Part shown: positions 1 through 8,965 of the stretch, one piece after another
Position numbering within the stretch: position 1 is the stretch's first letter
How the letters are laid out: every line of letters begins with the position of its first letter
Assembly: GCA_947448415.1 (NCBI GenBank)
Contig: CANFMT010000005.1
Span: forward strand, 43,061 to 107,060
Direction: 5' to 3'
Length of the DNA: 64,000 nt
Source: Burkholderiaceae bacterium
Lineage (GTDB): Bacteria > Pseudomonadota > Gammaproteobacteria > Burkholderiales > Burkholderiaceae
Program-made: the position numbers and the translations under genes
The notes under the pieces: model-generated
Databases searched by the model: none
What the model saw: only the letters and a program-made list of their open reading frames with translations
Told to the model about the DNA's origin: nothing

Positions 1-532
1 CATCCCTTGTTGGATCGCAGATCCGCCAACGCCCACCGCTACCCAAAATCAACTGCCTCTCAAGGCCCGCATCATTCAAATGCCCCAGAATCAGGCGATT
101 AGCTACAAATCCGCCTTGACCTGTTTTGGCAGCACCTGCAGCATTAAAAAGAATCCCTCTTTTTCCGGAATGAGGATCCATAAATTGCCTGCCCCCACCC
201 TTAAAGTAGATGGGCTTAATCTCACCCTGGGAAAACCAAGCCTTTTCTGGGCATTGGAATCTCATTTGCTTAGCAATACATCCACTTTTTACAACCCAAC
301 CCCTCTCCCACGGGCCGTCAGCATGCGGGGTGATGATCACCGATGCTCCAAGATGCAGTGCTTGCTGGCGCGCAAAGTGCGCATGCGCTATAAACCGCCT
401 GGCAATAGTTTCAATTTCTCTTGAAGCAATCTGATGGGATAAAAGAGGCATGCTGATTATCGCAATGATTGCCACTATTAATACAACGGCCATTAGCTCA
501 AGCAAACTAAATCCACTTTGACCATCAACCAC
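1..532 (-). CDS. FimT/GspH-like minor pilin, partial (3' end off window)
   Basis: The reverse strand reads as one open frame from about 553 to the left edge without a stop, so the gene is cut by the window. Near the start it has the prepilin signature G|FSLLELMAVV followed by a hydrophobic helix, then a globular part containing RRFIAHAHFARQQAL and GPWERGWVV, the pattern of the GspH/FimT pseudopilin domain. Such proteins are cleaved by prepilin peptidase PilD and prime or decorate type IV pili. The start is uncertain: GTG at 532 gives a 7-residue leader, and TTG at 553 gives 14 residues and overlaps the upstream stop codon. It is the last visible gene of a minus-strand minor-pilin operon. Family assignment is fairly sure; the C-terminus is not visible. 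Confidence 0.8.
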   Translation of the reverse strand, partial: MVDGQSGFSLLELMAVVLIVAIIAIISMPLLSHQIASREIETIARRFIAHAHFARQQALHLGASVIITPHADGPWERGWVVKSGCIAKQMRFQCPEKAWFSQGEIKPIYFKGGGRQFMDPHSGKRGILFNAAGAAKTGQGGFVANRLILGHLNDAGLERQLILGSGGRWRICDPTRD

Positions 533-545
533 TTTTAAATCAAAA

Positions 546-875
546 TTATTCAAATATTTGTCGCCAATTTATACGACTGATAGAACCCGTCTTTTCATCT
601 ACATGAATATGAATTTCAATAATAGGCTTCTCCTTACTGGTAATGCGCCAAATATTTTTTCCAACTGGTTGAATGTAGCAAGCGTTAGATAAAAGAGCAT
701 CTAAATTGGTAATATGAGATTCGCATTGCGCGATTGCATTTTCTGCGGCAATGAATTTAGTTTGCTTAGACTCGATAGTCTTTACTTCTATGATTCTAAG
801 AGCAGTTAATCTCTCTAAGTGCGCCACTAAAGCAGAGCACAGCAGCAGTATAGAAATAACCCATGCCAGAATCAT
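546..875 (-). CDS. PilX-like minor pilin / pilus assembly protein
   Basis: A 109-residue protein that begins with one hydrophobic helix (about residues 1-19, ILAWVISILLLCSALVAHL), followed by a mostly polar domain with two cysteines (in AQCESH and NACYIQP). It has no clear prepilin peptidase motif. Its ATG overlaps the stop of the PilW-like gene (ATGA), and its own stop overlaps the possible TTG start of the FimT/GspH-like gene, so the genes are translationally coupled. Position and topology suggest the PilX slot of a pilVWX-type cluster. Sequence similarity to PilX is weak, so the name rests mainly on context. Confidence 0.6.
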   Translation of the reverse strand: MILAWVISILLLCSALVAHLERLTALRIIEVKTIESKQTKFIAAENAIAQCESHITNLDALLSNACYIQPVGKNIWRITSKEKPIIEIHIHVDEKTGSISRINWRQIFE

Positions 876-1516
876 AGAAAATTCCTACTAGCAAAAGTAC
901 GCTCAAGGGTAATATTTAACCGGGCTCCATCGGTCATCTGCAAAGTCACCTCGTATAGCTTTTGGATGCTTGCAGGTACCCCGGAAGGTGCTTGGATCTC
1001 CTCGACTTTCAAGCTATCCACATCATTCATCAGAGTGGTGTTTTGCATGCGGCCCTGACGATCAAGAGATTGGCAAATAAGAGAACCTCCATTAGCTTTT
1101 ACGCCTTTTGGTAAAGAGGCCTGCCGCTCAACAATAAAACCTTGGTATGCGAGATGATTCTTGGTACGCTCTTGCGTCAGTGCATTTCCAATGCAATCAA
1201 AATCTGCCCCGTCAGATAACTCATGTCGAATGAATAAAGCATCTGACCCACGAAATCCAATTCCTTTACGAATTTCAAGATAGCGATCAAAAGATGCCCC
1301 AGTCTCTAGCATTTCTTTCGACGATTTAATGTTGCGATAGGATGCCATTCGAATAGCTCTACCGATTAATTCAAATGCACGATCTGCTTCAGAAATTAAT
1401 GCCTGTGTTTTTTCATACTCTATTTGCTTAGAGAACACATCAGCGCTTGAAGTAAGCAGTGGGTTTAGAAGAATCATGCACAGTGCGAGGCCCACCAGAC
1501 ATTCGAGAAGGCTCAC
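872..1516 (-). CDS. PilW-like minor pilin, lacks a prepilin leader
   Basis: A 214-residue protein starting directly with (M/V)SLLECLVGLALCM, the mature N-terminal helix of a type IV minor pilin, followed by a beta-rich domain ending LNITLERTFASRNFL, as in PilW-family proteins. A GTG at 1516 is the only usable start: in this frame an in-frame TGA lies two codons upstream (1520-1522). The positively charged leader and the glycine that PilD normally cleaves after are therefore absent. The preceding PilV-like frame overlaps this gene by 77 bases. Either the start was lost by a frameshift or small deletion, or the protein is inserted without processing. Family confidence is good; functional state is unclear. 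Confidence 0.65.
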   Translation of the reverse strand: MSLLECLVGLALCMILLNPLLTSSADVFSKQIEYEKTQALISEADRAFELIGRAIRMASYRNIKSSKEMLETGASFDRYLEIRKGIGFRGSDALFIRHELSDGADFDCIGNALTQERTKNHLAYQGFIVERQASLPKGVKANGGSLICQSLDRQGRMQNTTLMNDVDSLKVEEIQAPSGVPASIQKLYEVTLQMTDGARLNITLERTFASRNFL

Positions 1517-1745
1517 TACTCACCACCTTACCAACAAAACTAATATCACTAGCATTCCACTCCTTACTGAATTTCACCCGTTGCTGCTCTTGTTGTAATA
1601 GTTTTAAGCTCAAAGTTTGATAGCTTTGTATCAAGGCCATCCAAGACCCCACGATCAAACCCATTGCCACCAAGACCTCCAGCAAAATGAAGCCATTTTT
1701 TATGGGGCATTGGGGTTTCCGACGGTTTTTAAATAGCAGCGGCAC
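1440..1745 (-). CDS. PilV-like minor pilin
   Basis: A 101-residue protein with a basic leader (about 18 residues, NRRKPQCPIKNG), then FILLEVLVAMGLIVGSWMAL, matching the G|F-x-L-x-E prepilin cleavage pattern and N-terminal transmembrane helix of PilV/PilI-type minor pilins. The soluble part is very short, and its last 25 residues overlap the PilW-like gene in another frame, so the natural C-terminus may be altered. It is the first gene of the minus-strand pilin operon and is divergent from ribB, with about 120 bases between the starts. I see no clear promoter boxes there. Function as a pilus tip or priming subunit is inferred. Confidence 0.6.
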   Translation of the reverse strand: MPLLFKNRRKPQCPIKNGFILLEVLVAMGLIVGSWMALIQSYQTLSLKLLQQEQQRVKFSKEWNASDISFVGKVVSSEPSRMSGGPRTVHDSSKPTAYFKR

Positions 1746-1868
1746 ATCTTTATTTTCCAGGGACTATCCCAGTACAGAAAGGGCTCTTAGAGGTCCTTGT
1801 AGTCAGAAAGCCTGGATATTGCTGTAAGAGTCAACGAAGAAGGGCTCCTCGGCTTAAAATAGGAGGCT

Positions 1869-2999
1869 ATGCCAAATACTCTTGCCCCTACAGAAGAAAT
1901 CATTGCCGACCTAACCGCTGGCAAGATGGTCATTCTTGTTGACGAAGAAGATCGTGAAAATGAAGGTGATCTCGTATTGGCTGCCGACCATGTTACCGCT
2001 GATGCGGTCAACTTTATGGCCAAGCATGGCCGTGGTCTGATCTGCCTAACACTGACTCGTGAACGCTGCCAACAGCTCAATCTGCCTTTAATGGTTAGAG
2101 ACAACGGCACCTCTATGGGTACAAATTTCACAGTCTCCATTGAGGCTGCCACCGGAGTTACCACCGGTATTTCAGCAGCAGACCGTGCCCTCACCATTAA
2201 AACCGCCGTGGCACCTAATGCCAAGCCCAATGACTTAGTTCAGCCTGGGCATATTTTTCCTTTAATGGCACAACCTGGCGGCGTATTAATTCGCTCTGGC
2301 CATACTGAAGCAGGCTGCGATCTTGCTGCAATGGCTGGTTGCTCACCAACATCTGTGATTTGTGAAATCATGAAAGACGATGGCAGCATGGCGCGTTTGC
2401 CTGACTTGCTTGAGTTTGCAAAAGAGCATCAACTTAAAATTGGCAGCATTGCGGATCTGATTCAGTACCGCAGTCAGAATGAAAGTATTGTTGTTCGCGA
2501 AGGCACTCGTGAGTTCATTACTCCCTGGGGTAAATTTGAAGGTATTGTTTATCGCGACACCCCAAGCTCCTGTATGCACATTGCCTTAGTGCATGGCAAA
2601 CCATCTGAAGTGCAAGAAACTTTAGTGCGAGTTCATGAACCGGTGACTGTATTAGATTTCTTGGACTCTACTATTAGCACTCACTCCTGGCCCCTAGCTC
2701 AAGCATTGCAAGAAATCGCCAAAGCACCTGCTGGAGTTGCCGTACTACTCAATGCTGCGGGGATTGCCGCGCCAAATAATGAAGATTGGTTGGCGCAGTT
2801 TCAAAAACTCAATCAATCAACCGATGCCGTGCAAAAGCCTCTGGCACGTAAAACCGATTTCAGAAGCTATGGCATCGGCGCTCAAATTCTCAAAGACCTT
2901 GGTGTGGGAAAAATGCGTTTACTAGCCAACCCAAGCCCCGTTCCAAGCCTATCTGGTTATAAGCTTGAAGTAACGGGCTACACACCATACAAGCCTTAA
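1869..2999 (+). CDS. ribB: 3,4-dihydroxy-2-butanone-4-phosphate synthase with degenerate GTP cyclohydrolase II domain
   Basis: A 376-residue two-domain protein. Residues 1-205 are the DHBP synthase domain: DEEDRENEGDL holds the acidic metal-binding residues, and RSGHTEAGCDL is the second active-site motif. It converts ribulose 5-phosphate to the four-carbon precursor of riboflavin. Residues about 210-370 align in position with GTP cyclohydrolase II (RibA), but where RibA has its zinc-binding Cys-rich segment this protein reads RVHEPVTVLDFLDSTIS with no cysteines. GTP ring opening is therefore unlikely and a separate RibA should exist elsewhere. This is a RibBX-type hybrid, often annotated ribBA. 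An AGGAGG precedes the ATG closely. ribH follows after 19 bases. Confidence 0.92.
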   Translation: MPNTLAPTEEIIADLTAGKMVILVDEEDRENEGDLVLAADHVTADAVNFMAKHGRGLICLTLTRERCQQLNLPLMVRDNGTSMGTNFTVSIEAATGVTTGISAADRALTIKTAVAPNAKPNDLVQPGHIFPLMAQPGGVLIRSGHTEAGCDLAAMAGCSPTSVICEIMKDDGSMARLPDLLEFAKEHQLKIGSIADLIQYRSQNESIVVREGTREFITPWGKFEGIVYRDTPSSCMHIALVHGKPSEVQETLVRVHEPVTVLDFLDSTISTHSWPLAQALQEIAKAPAGVAVLLNAAGIAAPNNEDWLAQFQKLNQSTDAVQKPLARKTDFRSYGIGAQILKDLGVGKMRLLANPSPVPSLSGYKLEVTGYTPYKP

Positions 3000-3018
3000 C
3001 TCTTAGATTGAAAGTATC

Positions 3019-3531
3019 ATGACTAACTCAAACAATGATTTTGTAGGTGTATTGGAAGCAGATCTAAATGGTCAAGATTTACGTATTGGTATTGTGCAAG
3101 CTCGCTTTAATGAAGATCATTGTGTTGCGCTGACTTCCGCATGTATTAATGAGTTAATCAATTTGGGTGTTTCACAAGCCGATATCAAATTAGTTACTGT
3201 TCCAGGTGCCCTTGAAATTCCATTTGCGCTACAAAAACTAGTTGAGACTGGAGAGTTTGATGGCTTAATTGCCTTAGGGGCTGTTATCCGCGGGGAAACT
3301 TATCACTTCGAGCTCGTCTCTAATGAGTCGGCTGCAGGTATTACCCGCATCTCGATTGATTCAGGACTACCGATTGCTAATGGCGTTTTAACTTGCGATA
3401 CCGATGAGCAAGCTCAGGTTCGTGTAGAGGTCAAAGGTGCTGACTGCGCAAAGACTGTAGTGGAAATGGCAAATCTTGCATTGGCCCTTACTCCAGACAT
3501 TGATATTGAAATTAACCCTAGCGAAGCGTAA
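3019..3531 (+). CDS. ribH: 6,7-dimethyl-8-ribityllumazine synthase
   Basis: Condenses the RibB product (3,4-dihydroxy-2-butanone 4-phosphate) with 5-amino-6-ribitylaminouracil, the penultimate step of riboflavin synthesis. The 170 residues show the family motifs: QARFNE near the N-terminus, [12 protein letters not shown], and [18 protein letters not shown] with the catalytic histidine. Family members usually form icosahedral or pentameric shells. It sits 19 bases after ribB and 8 bases before nusB, the conserved ribH-nusB pair. A variable Thr/Asn-rich N-terminus precedes the conserved core. Confidence 0.96.
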   Translation: MTNSNNDFVGVLEADLNGQDLRIGIVQARFNEDHCVALTSACINELINLGVSQADIKLVTVPGALEIPFALQKLVETGEFDGLIALGAVIRGETYHFELVSNESAAGITRISIDSGLPIANGVLTCDTDEQAQVRVEVKGADCAKTVVEMANLALALTPDIDIEINPSEA

Positions 3532-3539
3532 ATATCGAC

Positions 3540-4052
3540 ATGTCTAAAACCCCTCTTACGCCAACAAATAGTCATGCCAGCAAAGAAGCTCAGCCTACAG
3601 CACCAAAGCGCTCGCTGACACCCCGTCGTCGCGCCCGCGAATATGCTCTGCAAGGCGTTTATCAGAGCTTGGTAATGCGCCGTGCCGGAAGTATTCCTAA
3701 TAGCGCTGCTATCGCCAAGCAACTAGCAGAAGATCCTGCATTTCGTCGCTGCCAACTAGATCTCTTTACCGGAATTTTTGAAGGCGTTCTTAGCCGCACT
3801 GATGAGTTAGAAGCCATCATCACACCTGCGCTAGATCGCCCCATTAACGAGCTCTCTCCAGTTGAGCATGCTGCCCTCCTCATCGGCACTTATGAGTTAG
3901 CGGTTGATCTTTCGGTTCCCTACAAAGTCGCAATCAATGAAGCAGTGGAATTGGCCAAGACATTTGGAGGTACTGATGGCCATAAGTATGTCAATGGTGT
4001 TTTAGATCTACTAGCCCAAAAACTACGCAGCACAGAAACTCAAGCAAACTAA
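3540..4052 (+). CDS. nusB: Transcription antitermination factor NusB
   Basis: A 170-residue all-helical RNA-binding protein that works with NusE (S10) at boxA in rRNA antitermination. An extended basic N-terminus (about 25 residues) leads into RRRAREYALQGVYQSL, the typical NusB start. The C-terminal part has the family pattern YKVAINEAVELAKTFGGTDGHKYVNGVLDLLAQ. It follows ribH by 8 bases and is followed by a strong hairpin terminator, so ribB-ribH-nusB appears to be one transcription unit. Confidence 0.95.
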   Translation: MSKTPLTPTNSHASKEAQPTAPKRSLTPRRRAREYALQGVYQSLVMRRAGSIPNSAAIAKQLAEDPAFRRCQLDLFTGIFEGVLSRTDELEAIITPALDRPINELSPVEHAALLIGTYELAVDLSVPYKVAINEAVELAKTFGGTDGHKYVNGVLDLLAQKLRSTETQAN

Positions 4053-4107
4053 TTCTACCAATAATAGCTGTAAGCTGCATAGCAACATAGCTGCTTCAGA
4101 CACCCAC

Positions 4108-4145
4108 AGCCTCTAGGCCAAAAGCCTGGAGGCTTTTTGTTTTGT
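4108..4145 (+). terminator. Rho-independent terminator after nusB
   Basis: An inverted repeat AGCCTC-t-AGGC / GCCT-g-GAGGCT with a short CAAAA loop is followed directly by TTTTTGTTTT. It lies about 55 bases after the nusB stop and ends the ribB-ribH-nusB unit. Confidence 0.85.
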
Positions 4146-4226
4146 TCGGGGATAGAATAACTACATTACTAATAGAATTAAAAAGACAAACCCTACCCTT
4201 CGCGAAAAACTCATTGGTATACGAAT

Positions 4227-5705
4227 ATGCAAAAAATCGACATCAAAAAATCACTAAAAGATCCCAGCCTTTTTAAAGAGGCCGCCTATATTAATGGTCA
4301 ATGGATTAAAGAATCCACAGGCAAAACTTTTGCGGTAACCAACCCTGCTACGGATGAGCTTATTGCAGAAGTTACAAATCTAGCAAGTCAGGATGCAGAA
4401 TTGGCAATTAGCGCCGCTGAAAAAGCGCTCCCAGAATGGCGCGCTAAAACCGGCAAAGAGCGCGCACATATTCTGCGTAAGTGGTTTGATCTCATTATTG
4501 CTAACACGCAAGATCTAGCAGTATTAATGACACTCGAGCAAGGCAAGCCCTTGGGTGAAGCCACTGGTGAAGTAGTTTATGGCGCCTCATTTATTGAATG
4601 GTTTGCCGAAGAGGCGAAACGCGTATCCGGAGCAATTTTGACTACCACCTGGCCAGATAAGCGCCTCATGGTTCTCAAGCAACCGATTGGTGTCTGCGTT
4701 GCCATCACTCCATGGAACTTTCCAAACGCCATGATTACTCGCAAAATTGCACCAGCACTAGCGGCTGGCTGCACGATTGTGATTAAGCCTGCCGAGTTAA
4801 CCCCTTTATCTGCCTTAGCCCTTACCGAGCTTGCAGAACGTGCGGGCATTCCACCTGGTGTTATCAACGTGCTAACTGCAGATGAAAGTCAATCTATTGC
4901 CATTGGAAAAACACTTTGTGCTTCACCTACTGTTCGCCATCTATCCTTTACGGGTTCGACTGAAGTAGGTCGTATCTTGATGGAGCAGTGCGCGCCAACT
5001 ATTAAAAAATTAGCGCTTGAGTTGGGTGGTCATGCCCCATTCATTGTTTTTGATGACGCAGATATTGATGCTGCAGTTGCCGGTGCAGTAGTTTCTAAAT
5101 ATAGAAATTCAGGGCAGACCTGTGTATGTGCCAACCGCTTTTATGTACACAAAAAAGTACAAGATATTTTTGTTGAGAAGTTTGCTAAAGCGATTGCCCA
5201 AATCAAGGTGGGGAATGGGATGGAACCGGGAATCACTCAAGGACCACTCATTGAAACTTCTGCACTAGAAAAGGTGGAGCGCCATGTTAGTGACGCCTTG
5301 AGTAAGGGCGCCAAGTTAATTGCCGGTGGGAAAAAATCCGCTCATGGTGGAAACTTTTACGAGCCTACTATTCTTGCCGATGTAACCAATCAGATGCTCA
5401 TCACTACAGAAGAAACCTTTGGTCCGGTAGCCCCAATCATCCCATTTGAATCGGATGAAGAAGTGGTTCGCCTGGCTAACAATAGCCAATATGGTCTGGC
5501 ATCCTATTTTTATAGTCGTGATATTGGTCGCATCTGGAGGATTGCCGAAGCCTTGGACTATGGCATCGTTGGCGTCAACTCAGGCCTCATCTCTAATGAA
5601 GTTGTTCCGTTTGGTGGCGTTAAGCAATCTGGCCTTGGTCGCGAAGGCAGCGTCTACGGCATGGACGAGTATTTAGAAATGAAATATGTTTGCGTAGGCC
5701 TCTAA
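4227..5705 (+). CDS. gabD: NAD(P)-dependent succinate-semialdehyde dehydrogenase
   Basis: A 492-residue aldehyde dehydrogenase family protein that oxidises succinate semialdehyde to succinate (end of the GABA shunt). Visible motifs: TPWNFPNAMITRKIAPALAAG and the KPAELTP cofactor-binding region, FTGSTEVGRIL (Rossmann turn), LELGGHAPFIVFDDAD (general-base glutamate), and RNSGQTCVCANRFYV with the catalytic cysteine. The C-terminus has PFGGVKQSGLGREGS and a typical EYLEMKYVCVGL ending. Motif spellings match GabD rather than betaine- or acetaldehyde-type enzymes, although related semialdehydes cannot be excluded. No GABA transaminase is adjacent. It is monocistronic, after the nusB terminator and convergent with trmB. 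Confidence 0.88.
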   Translation: MQKIDIKKSLKDPSLFKEAAYINGQWIKESTGKTFAVTNPATDELIAEVTNLASQDAELAISAAEKALPEWRAKTGKERAHILRKWFDLIIANTQDLAVLMTLEQGKPLGEATGEVVYGASFIEWFAEEAKRVSGAILTTTWPDKRLMVLKQPIGVCVAITPWNFPNAMITRKIAPALAAGCTIVIKPAELTPLSALALTELAERAGIPPGVINVLTADESQSIAIGKTLCASPTVRHLSFTGSTEVGRILMEQCAPTIKKLALELGGHAPFIVFDDADIDAAVAGAVVSKYRNSGQTCVCANRFYVHKKVQDIFVEKFAKAIAQIKVGNGMEPGITQGPLIETSALEKVERHVSDALSKGAKLIAGGKKSAHGGNFYEPTILADVTNQMLITTEETFGPVAPIIPFESDEEVVRLANNSQYGLASYFYSRDIGRIWRIAEALDYGIVGVNSGLISNEVVPFGGVKQSGLGREGSVYGMDEYLEMKYVCVGL

Positions 5706-5734
5706 GGCCTCGCTTTACTTTCTAACCAATACTT

Positions 5735-6550
5735 CTATTTTTTTCGATACACCAAATCCCAGACACCGTGGCCTAGCTTAATGCCACGGTTCTCGAATTT
5801 GGTTAGAGGCCTGTAAGAAGGTCTTTGTACGTAGCCTGACTGCAAAGACTCTAACTGTTCCAAAGTAGGTTTAAATTCATTGAAATCTTTACCTACAGTA
5901 GCAATTTCTTCCACACCAAAAGTTTCTATCTTGATTGCCTCTGTCGATGTATTTTCCAGGGTAGGTTCAGCGTTTAAAACTAGTAGCATCTGCTCTGCAT
6001 AGTTATGCCAATCTGTCGCTAAATGCAAATACGCGCCCGGCTTGAGGCGTGATACTAACAGCTTAACGAATTCAGACTGAATTAAGCGGCGCTTATGATG
6101 GCGCTTCTTGTGCCATGGGTCTGCAAAATAAATATGAATGCCATCAAGGCAATTAGGCATCAGCATCTTCTCTAATACCTCTACAGCATCATGACGAATT
6201 AATCTGAGATTAGTGAGTTGACCCTCTCCAATTAACTTTAACAGAGCACCGACACCAGGGGGATGCACTTCGATTGCCAAAAAATCATCCTCAGGTCGTA
6301 AGGCAGCGATTTTGGCGGTAGTCTCCCCCATACCAAAACCAATTTCTAGAATTTTTGGTCGGGTAGAGTCACCAAATGCAGATTTGAGGTTAAGAACATC
6401 TTCCTGAAACGGAATTAAAAATTGTGGGCCCAACTCTTCAATTGCCCGTTGCTGTCCAGCCGTTGTTCTACCAGCTCGCAAAACAAACGAGCGAATGCGA
6501 TCAAATCGCTTTTCGGCACTTCCTAAATTTTTATCTTGGTCGCAGGACAA
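5735..6550 (-). CDS. trmB: tRNA (guanine-N7-)-methyltransferase
   Basis: Transfers a methyl group from SAM to N7 of G46 in the tRNA variable loop. The 271-residue protein contains the SAM site [10 protein letters not shown] (residues 69-78), [12 protein letters not shown] (96-107) and the signature [14 protein letters not shown] (about 143-156), all diagnostic of TrmB. Translation appears to start at TTG (6550), the only usable start after an in-frame TAG at 6557. It sits one base after the stop of the upstream UDP-xylose synthase gene, which suggests coupled translation. The N-terminal 40 residues are variable. Confidence 0.93.
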   Translation of the reverse strand: MSCDQDKNLGSAEKRFDRIRSFVLRAGRTTAGQQRAIEELGPQFLIPFQEDVLNLKSAFGDSTRPKILEIGFGMGETTAKIAALRPEDDFLAIEVHPPGVGALLKLIGEGQLTNLRLIRHDAVEVLEKMLMPNCLDGIHIYFADPWHKKRHHKRRLIQSEFVKLLVSRLKPGAYLHLATDWHNYAEQMLLVLNAEPTLENTSTEAIKIETFGVEEIATVGKDFNEFKPTLEQLESLQSGYVQRPSYRPLTKFENRGIKLGHGVWDLVYRKK

Positions 6551-6551
6551 C

Positions 6552-7487
6552 TTAAGCTACTACCTTTTTAAAGTACGCGATCGTCTCCTTGAGACCATCC
6601 TCCAAATTAACCTTAGGCTGCCAACCAAGCTTAGCTTTAGCTAGTTCAATATTAGGCTGACGCTGCTTGGGATCATCTGATGGCAATGTCTGATGGATGA
6701 TCTTAGATTTACTACCAGAGAGCTTTAGAACTGTCTCAGCTAATTGCAACATCGTGAACTCACCTGGATTGCCAATATTGACTGGACCTGTAAAACCTTC
6801 TTCAGAGTTCATCATTCGCACCATCGCATCGATGAGGTCATCTACATAGCAAAAACTACGAGTTTGCTGACCATCACCATAAATAGTGATGTCTTTTCCC
6901 TGAAGGGCTTGAACAATAAAATTACTGACTACACGACCATCATTAGGATGCATACGTGGGCCATAGGTATTGAAAATACGCACGACTTTGATATCTAAAT
7001 TATGCTGACGGTTGTAATCAAAAAACAGGGTTTCAGCGCAGCGCTTGCCTTCGTCGTAGCAAGAACGAATTCCGATAGGATTTACTCTGCCCCAGTATTC
7101 CTCTTGCTGAGGGTGAACTTCAGGATCGCCATAAACCTCGCTGGTAGAGGCCTGCAAAATACGCGCTCTAGTGCGCTTGGCAAGACCGAGCATATTAATA
7201 GCACCGTGTACGATAGTCTTGGTGGTTTGCACAGGGTCATGCTGATAGTGAACTGGGGAGGCTGGACACGCCAAGTTATAGATCTGATTAGTCTCCACAT
7301 AAAGCGGAAAAGTGACATCGTGTCGCATGAGCTCTAACTTTGAATTAGGCATTAAGTGCGCCAGATTCTCTTTGGTACCAGTGAAATAGTTATCGACAAC
7401 CAAGACATCATTTCCCTCTTTGAGCAACCTCTCCGTCAGGTGGGAGCCAAGAAAGCCTGCGCCACCGGTGATGAGGATTTTGTTCAT
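6552..7487 (-). CDS. UDP-glucuronate decarboxylase (UDP-xylose synthase)
   Basis: A 311-residue extended short-chain dehydrogenase. It opens with [12 protein letters not shown] (NAD-binding GxxGxxG), has the region [11 protein letters not shown], and contains [15 protein letters not shown], where YDEGK carries the catalytic Tyr/Lys pair typical of UXS-type UDP-glucuronate decarboxylases. [11 protein letters not shown] and [13 protein letters not shown] also fit. The product, UDP-xylose (or the 4-keto intermediate), would serve cell-surface glycans, consistent with the glycan cluster some 3 kb away, from which it is separated by unrelated genes. It is the first gene of a pair with trmB. Confidence 0.88.
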   Translation of the reverse strand: MNKILITGGAGFLGSHLTERLLKEGNDVLVVDNYFTGTKENLAHLMPNSKLELMRHDVTFPLYVETNQIYNLACPASPVHYQHDPVQTTKTIVHGAINMLGLAKRTRARILQASTSEVYGDPEVHPQQEEYWGRVNPIGIRSCYDEGKRCAETLFFDYNRQHNLDIKVVRIFNTYGPRMHPNDGRVVSNFIVQALQGKDITIYGDGQQTRSFCYVDDLIDAMVRMMNSEEGFTGPVNIGNPGEFTMLQLAETVLKLSGSKSKIIHQTLPSDDPKQRQPNIELAKAKLGWQPKVNLEDGLKETIAYFKKVVA

Positions 7488-7510
7488 AGTTATGTTTTAA
7501 ATTTAAGAAA

Positions 7511-7975
7511 TTAATAATGCCTTGGGGAGTTCCAGCCAGCTGAGCGATATGCATAAACCACCTCAGCCAAAACAATCGATAAAGAGGTCATAAAAGAAAT
7601 GAGGCCCAAAACAAATGTCCAAATCACATAGGTCGTCTGCAATGAGCGCACTGCACCGGCCTGGAAGAAAAATAGCTCGAGTACGGTTAAGGAAATAAAG
7701 ACTCCGCTTAAGACATTAAAAAAGATAGCAGCAGTACATAGACGACCTCTAATTTTTGCCTCATCGGCCTCCCTACACATATGTTCAAGAATAGCCCTAT
7801 CCTTAGTATCGCCAACTTGAATCGCGCGCTGAATAGATCGCATACGATCAACTGATCTAGCTAACCTTCCAGAAATAGCATTAATTAAAGTTGATACAGC
7901 AGTCAATAGAAATACTGGTGCTAGCGCTAGTTGAATATTATTCGTGATGGCATCAATAGAGACATCCATAGTCAT
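7511..7975 (-). CDS. DUF2721 family membrane protein
   Basis: A 154-residue integral membrane protein. Residues about 14-36 (QLALAPVFLLTAVSTLINAISGRL) form a first hydrophobic helix; a basic amphipathic segment RLARSVDRMRSIQRAI follows; and two more helices lie at about 83-105 and 115-140. The pattern matches DUF2721, a family of unknown function. It lies between uppP and the UDP-xylose synthase gene on the same strand, about 25 bases from each. No function can be assigned. Confidence 0.75.
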   Translation of the reverse strand: MTMDVSIDAITNNIQLALAPVFLLTAVSTLINAISGRLARSVDRMRSIQRAIQVGDTKDRAILEHMCREADEAKIRGRLCTAAIFFNVLSGVFISLTVLELFFFQAGAVRSLQTTYVIWTFVLGLISFMTSLSIVLAEVVYAYRSAGWNSPRHY

Positions 7976-7999
7976 TCCGTTTTCTATATCAATGAAGGT

Positions 8000-8845
8000 T
8001 TAATGAGACCAGGCTACTAAGCCGCTATAAGCGCTAATTAGCACCAATAAGCCAAAAATAATTCGGTACCAAGCAAATGGCACGAAATTATGATGCGCCA
8101 CATAATGAATTAACCAGCGGACACAAATAAAAGCAGAAATAAACGCAGCTATAAACCCGACAACAATTGCCAGGCCAAATTCTCCAGAAATGGCAACAGG
8201 GTTTTTCCAAAGCTTTAGCAACTCATAAGCGGTGGCACCACCGATGACCGGCATGGCCAAGAAGAATGAAAATTCTGTTGCTACAGCACGTGGAATCCCA
8301 AAAAGCATACCGCCAATAATGGTTGCTCCCGAACGTGAAGTTCCGGGAATTAAAGCTGCACATTGCGCCAGCCCAACTTTCAGGGCATCTAAATGAGAAA
8401 GATCATCTACCGTCTGAATACGTGCACTAGCAAAAGAATTGGATTGCTGTCTTTTCTCGGCCCAGAAAATCACAAGGGCGCCCACTATAAATGCACTAGC
8501 GACAGGTATGGGCGAAAACAATACCGCTTTAATATGCTTGCCGAAAAGAAACCCCAAACCCATCGCAGGAATTGAGGCGATTACTAGGTTCGCGACAAAG
8601 CGGCGCGATAAAGCGCTGGTGGTAAATGAGGTGGCTACTTTTAGCAATTTTTGCCGGAATTCCCAGCAAACCGCCAAAATGGCTCCAAATTGGATAATGA
8701 CCTCAAAGGCTTTACCTCGCTCGTCATTAAAATTCAAAAGGTCACCCACTAAAATAAGGTGGCCAGTGCTGGAGATAGGCAAGAACTCTGTGAGCCCCTC
8801 AACTACCCCCAAAATAAGCGCTTTTCCCAGCAAAATTAGATCCAT
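8000..8845 (-). CDS. uppP: Undecaprenyl-diphosphatase (UppP/BacA)
   Basis: A polytopic inner-membrane phosphatase that recycles undecaprenyl pyrophosphate to the lipid carrier used for peptidoglycan and glycan export. The signature motifs are [21 protein letters not shown] near the N-terminus and [15 protein letters not shown] in the middle, together with at least seven hydrophobic segments. I place the start at ATG 8845 (281 residues, [13 protein letters not shown]), where homology begins. A TTG at 8878 would add 11 unconserved residues. It is divergent from the tolC-like gene. Confidence 0.93.
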   Translation of the reverse strand: MDLILLGKALILGVVEGLTEFLPISSTGHLILVGDLLNFNDERGKAFEVIIQFGAILAVCWEFRQKLLKVATSFTTSALSRRFVANLVIASIPAMGLGFLFGKHIKAVLFSPIPVASAFIVGALVIFWAEKRQQSNSFASARIQTVDDLSHLDALKVGLAQCAALIPGTSRSGATIIGGMLFGIPRAVATEFSFFLAMPVIGGATAYELLKLWKNPVAISGEFGLAIVVGFIAAFISAFICVRWLIHYVAHHNFVPFAWYRIIFGLLVLISAYSGLVAWSH

Positions 8846-8965
8846 AGGGCAAATTTTATAGGTATATGCGGCTACCAAGACTTATTTGGCAAAATTGAGC
8901 TTAAACAGGCATTTAAAGTAATTTGGCCTTAAACTTCATGGCACATTAAAAAGTAACTGAATTAG

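Noticed and set aside
80..434. Plus-strand open frames at the left edge
   Set aside because: They are antisense to the FimT/GspH-like gene, which has clear pilin motifs.
1746..1868. Possible FMN riboswitch upstream of ribB
   Set aside because: The region is only about 120 bases and I could not find the conserved FMN-element segments; it does not support an RFN riboswitch.
1787..2230. Open frame on the minus strand across ribB
   Set aside because: It lies wholly in the shadow of a well-supported enzyme gene, and its product has no recognisable domain.
5696..5710. Short inverted repeat AGGCC/GGCCT around the gabD stop
   Set aside because: Only five base pairs and no T-run nearby; too weak to call a terminator.
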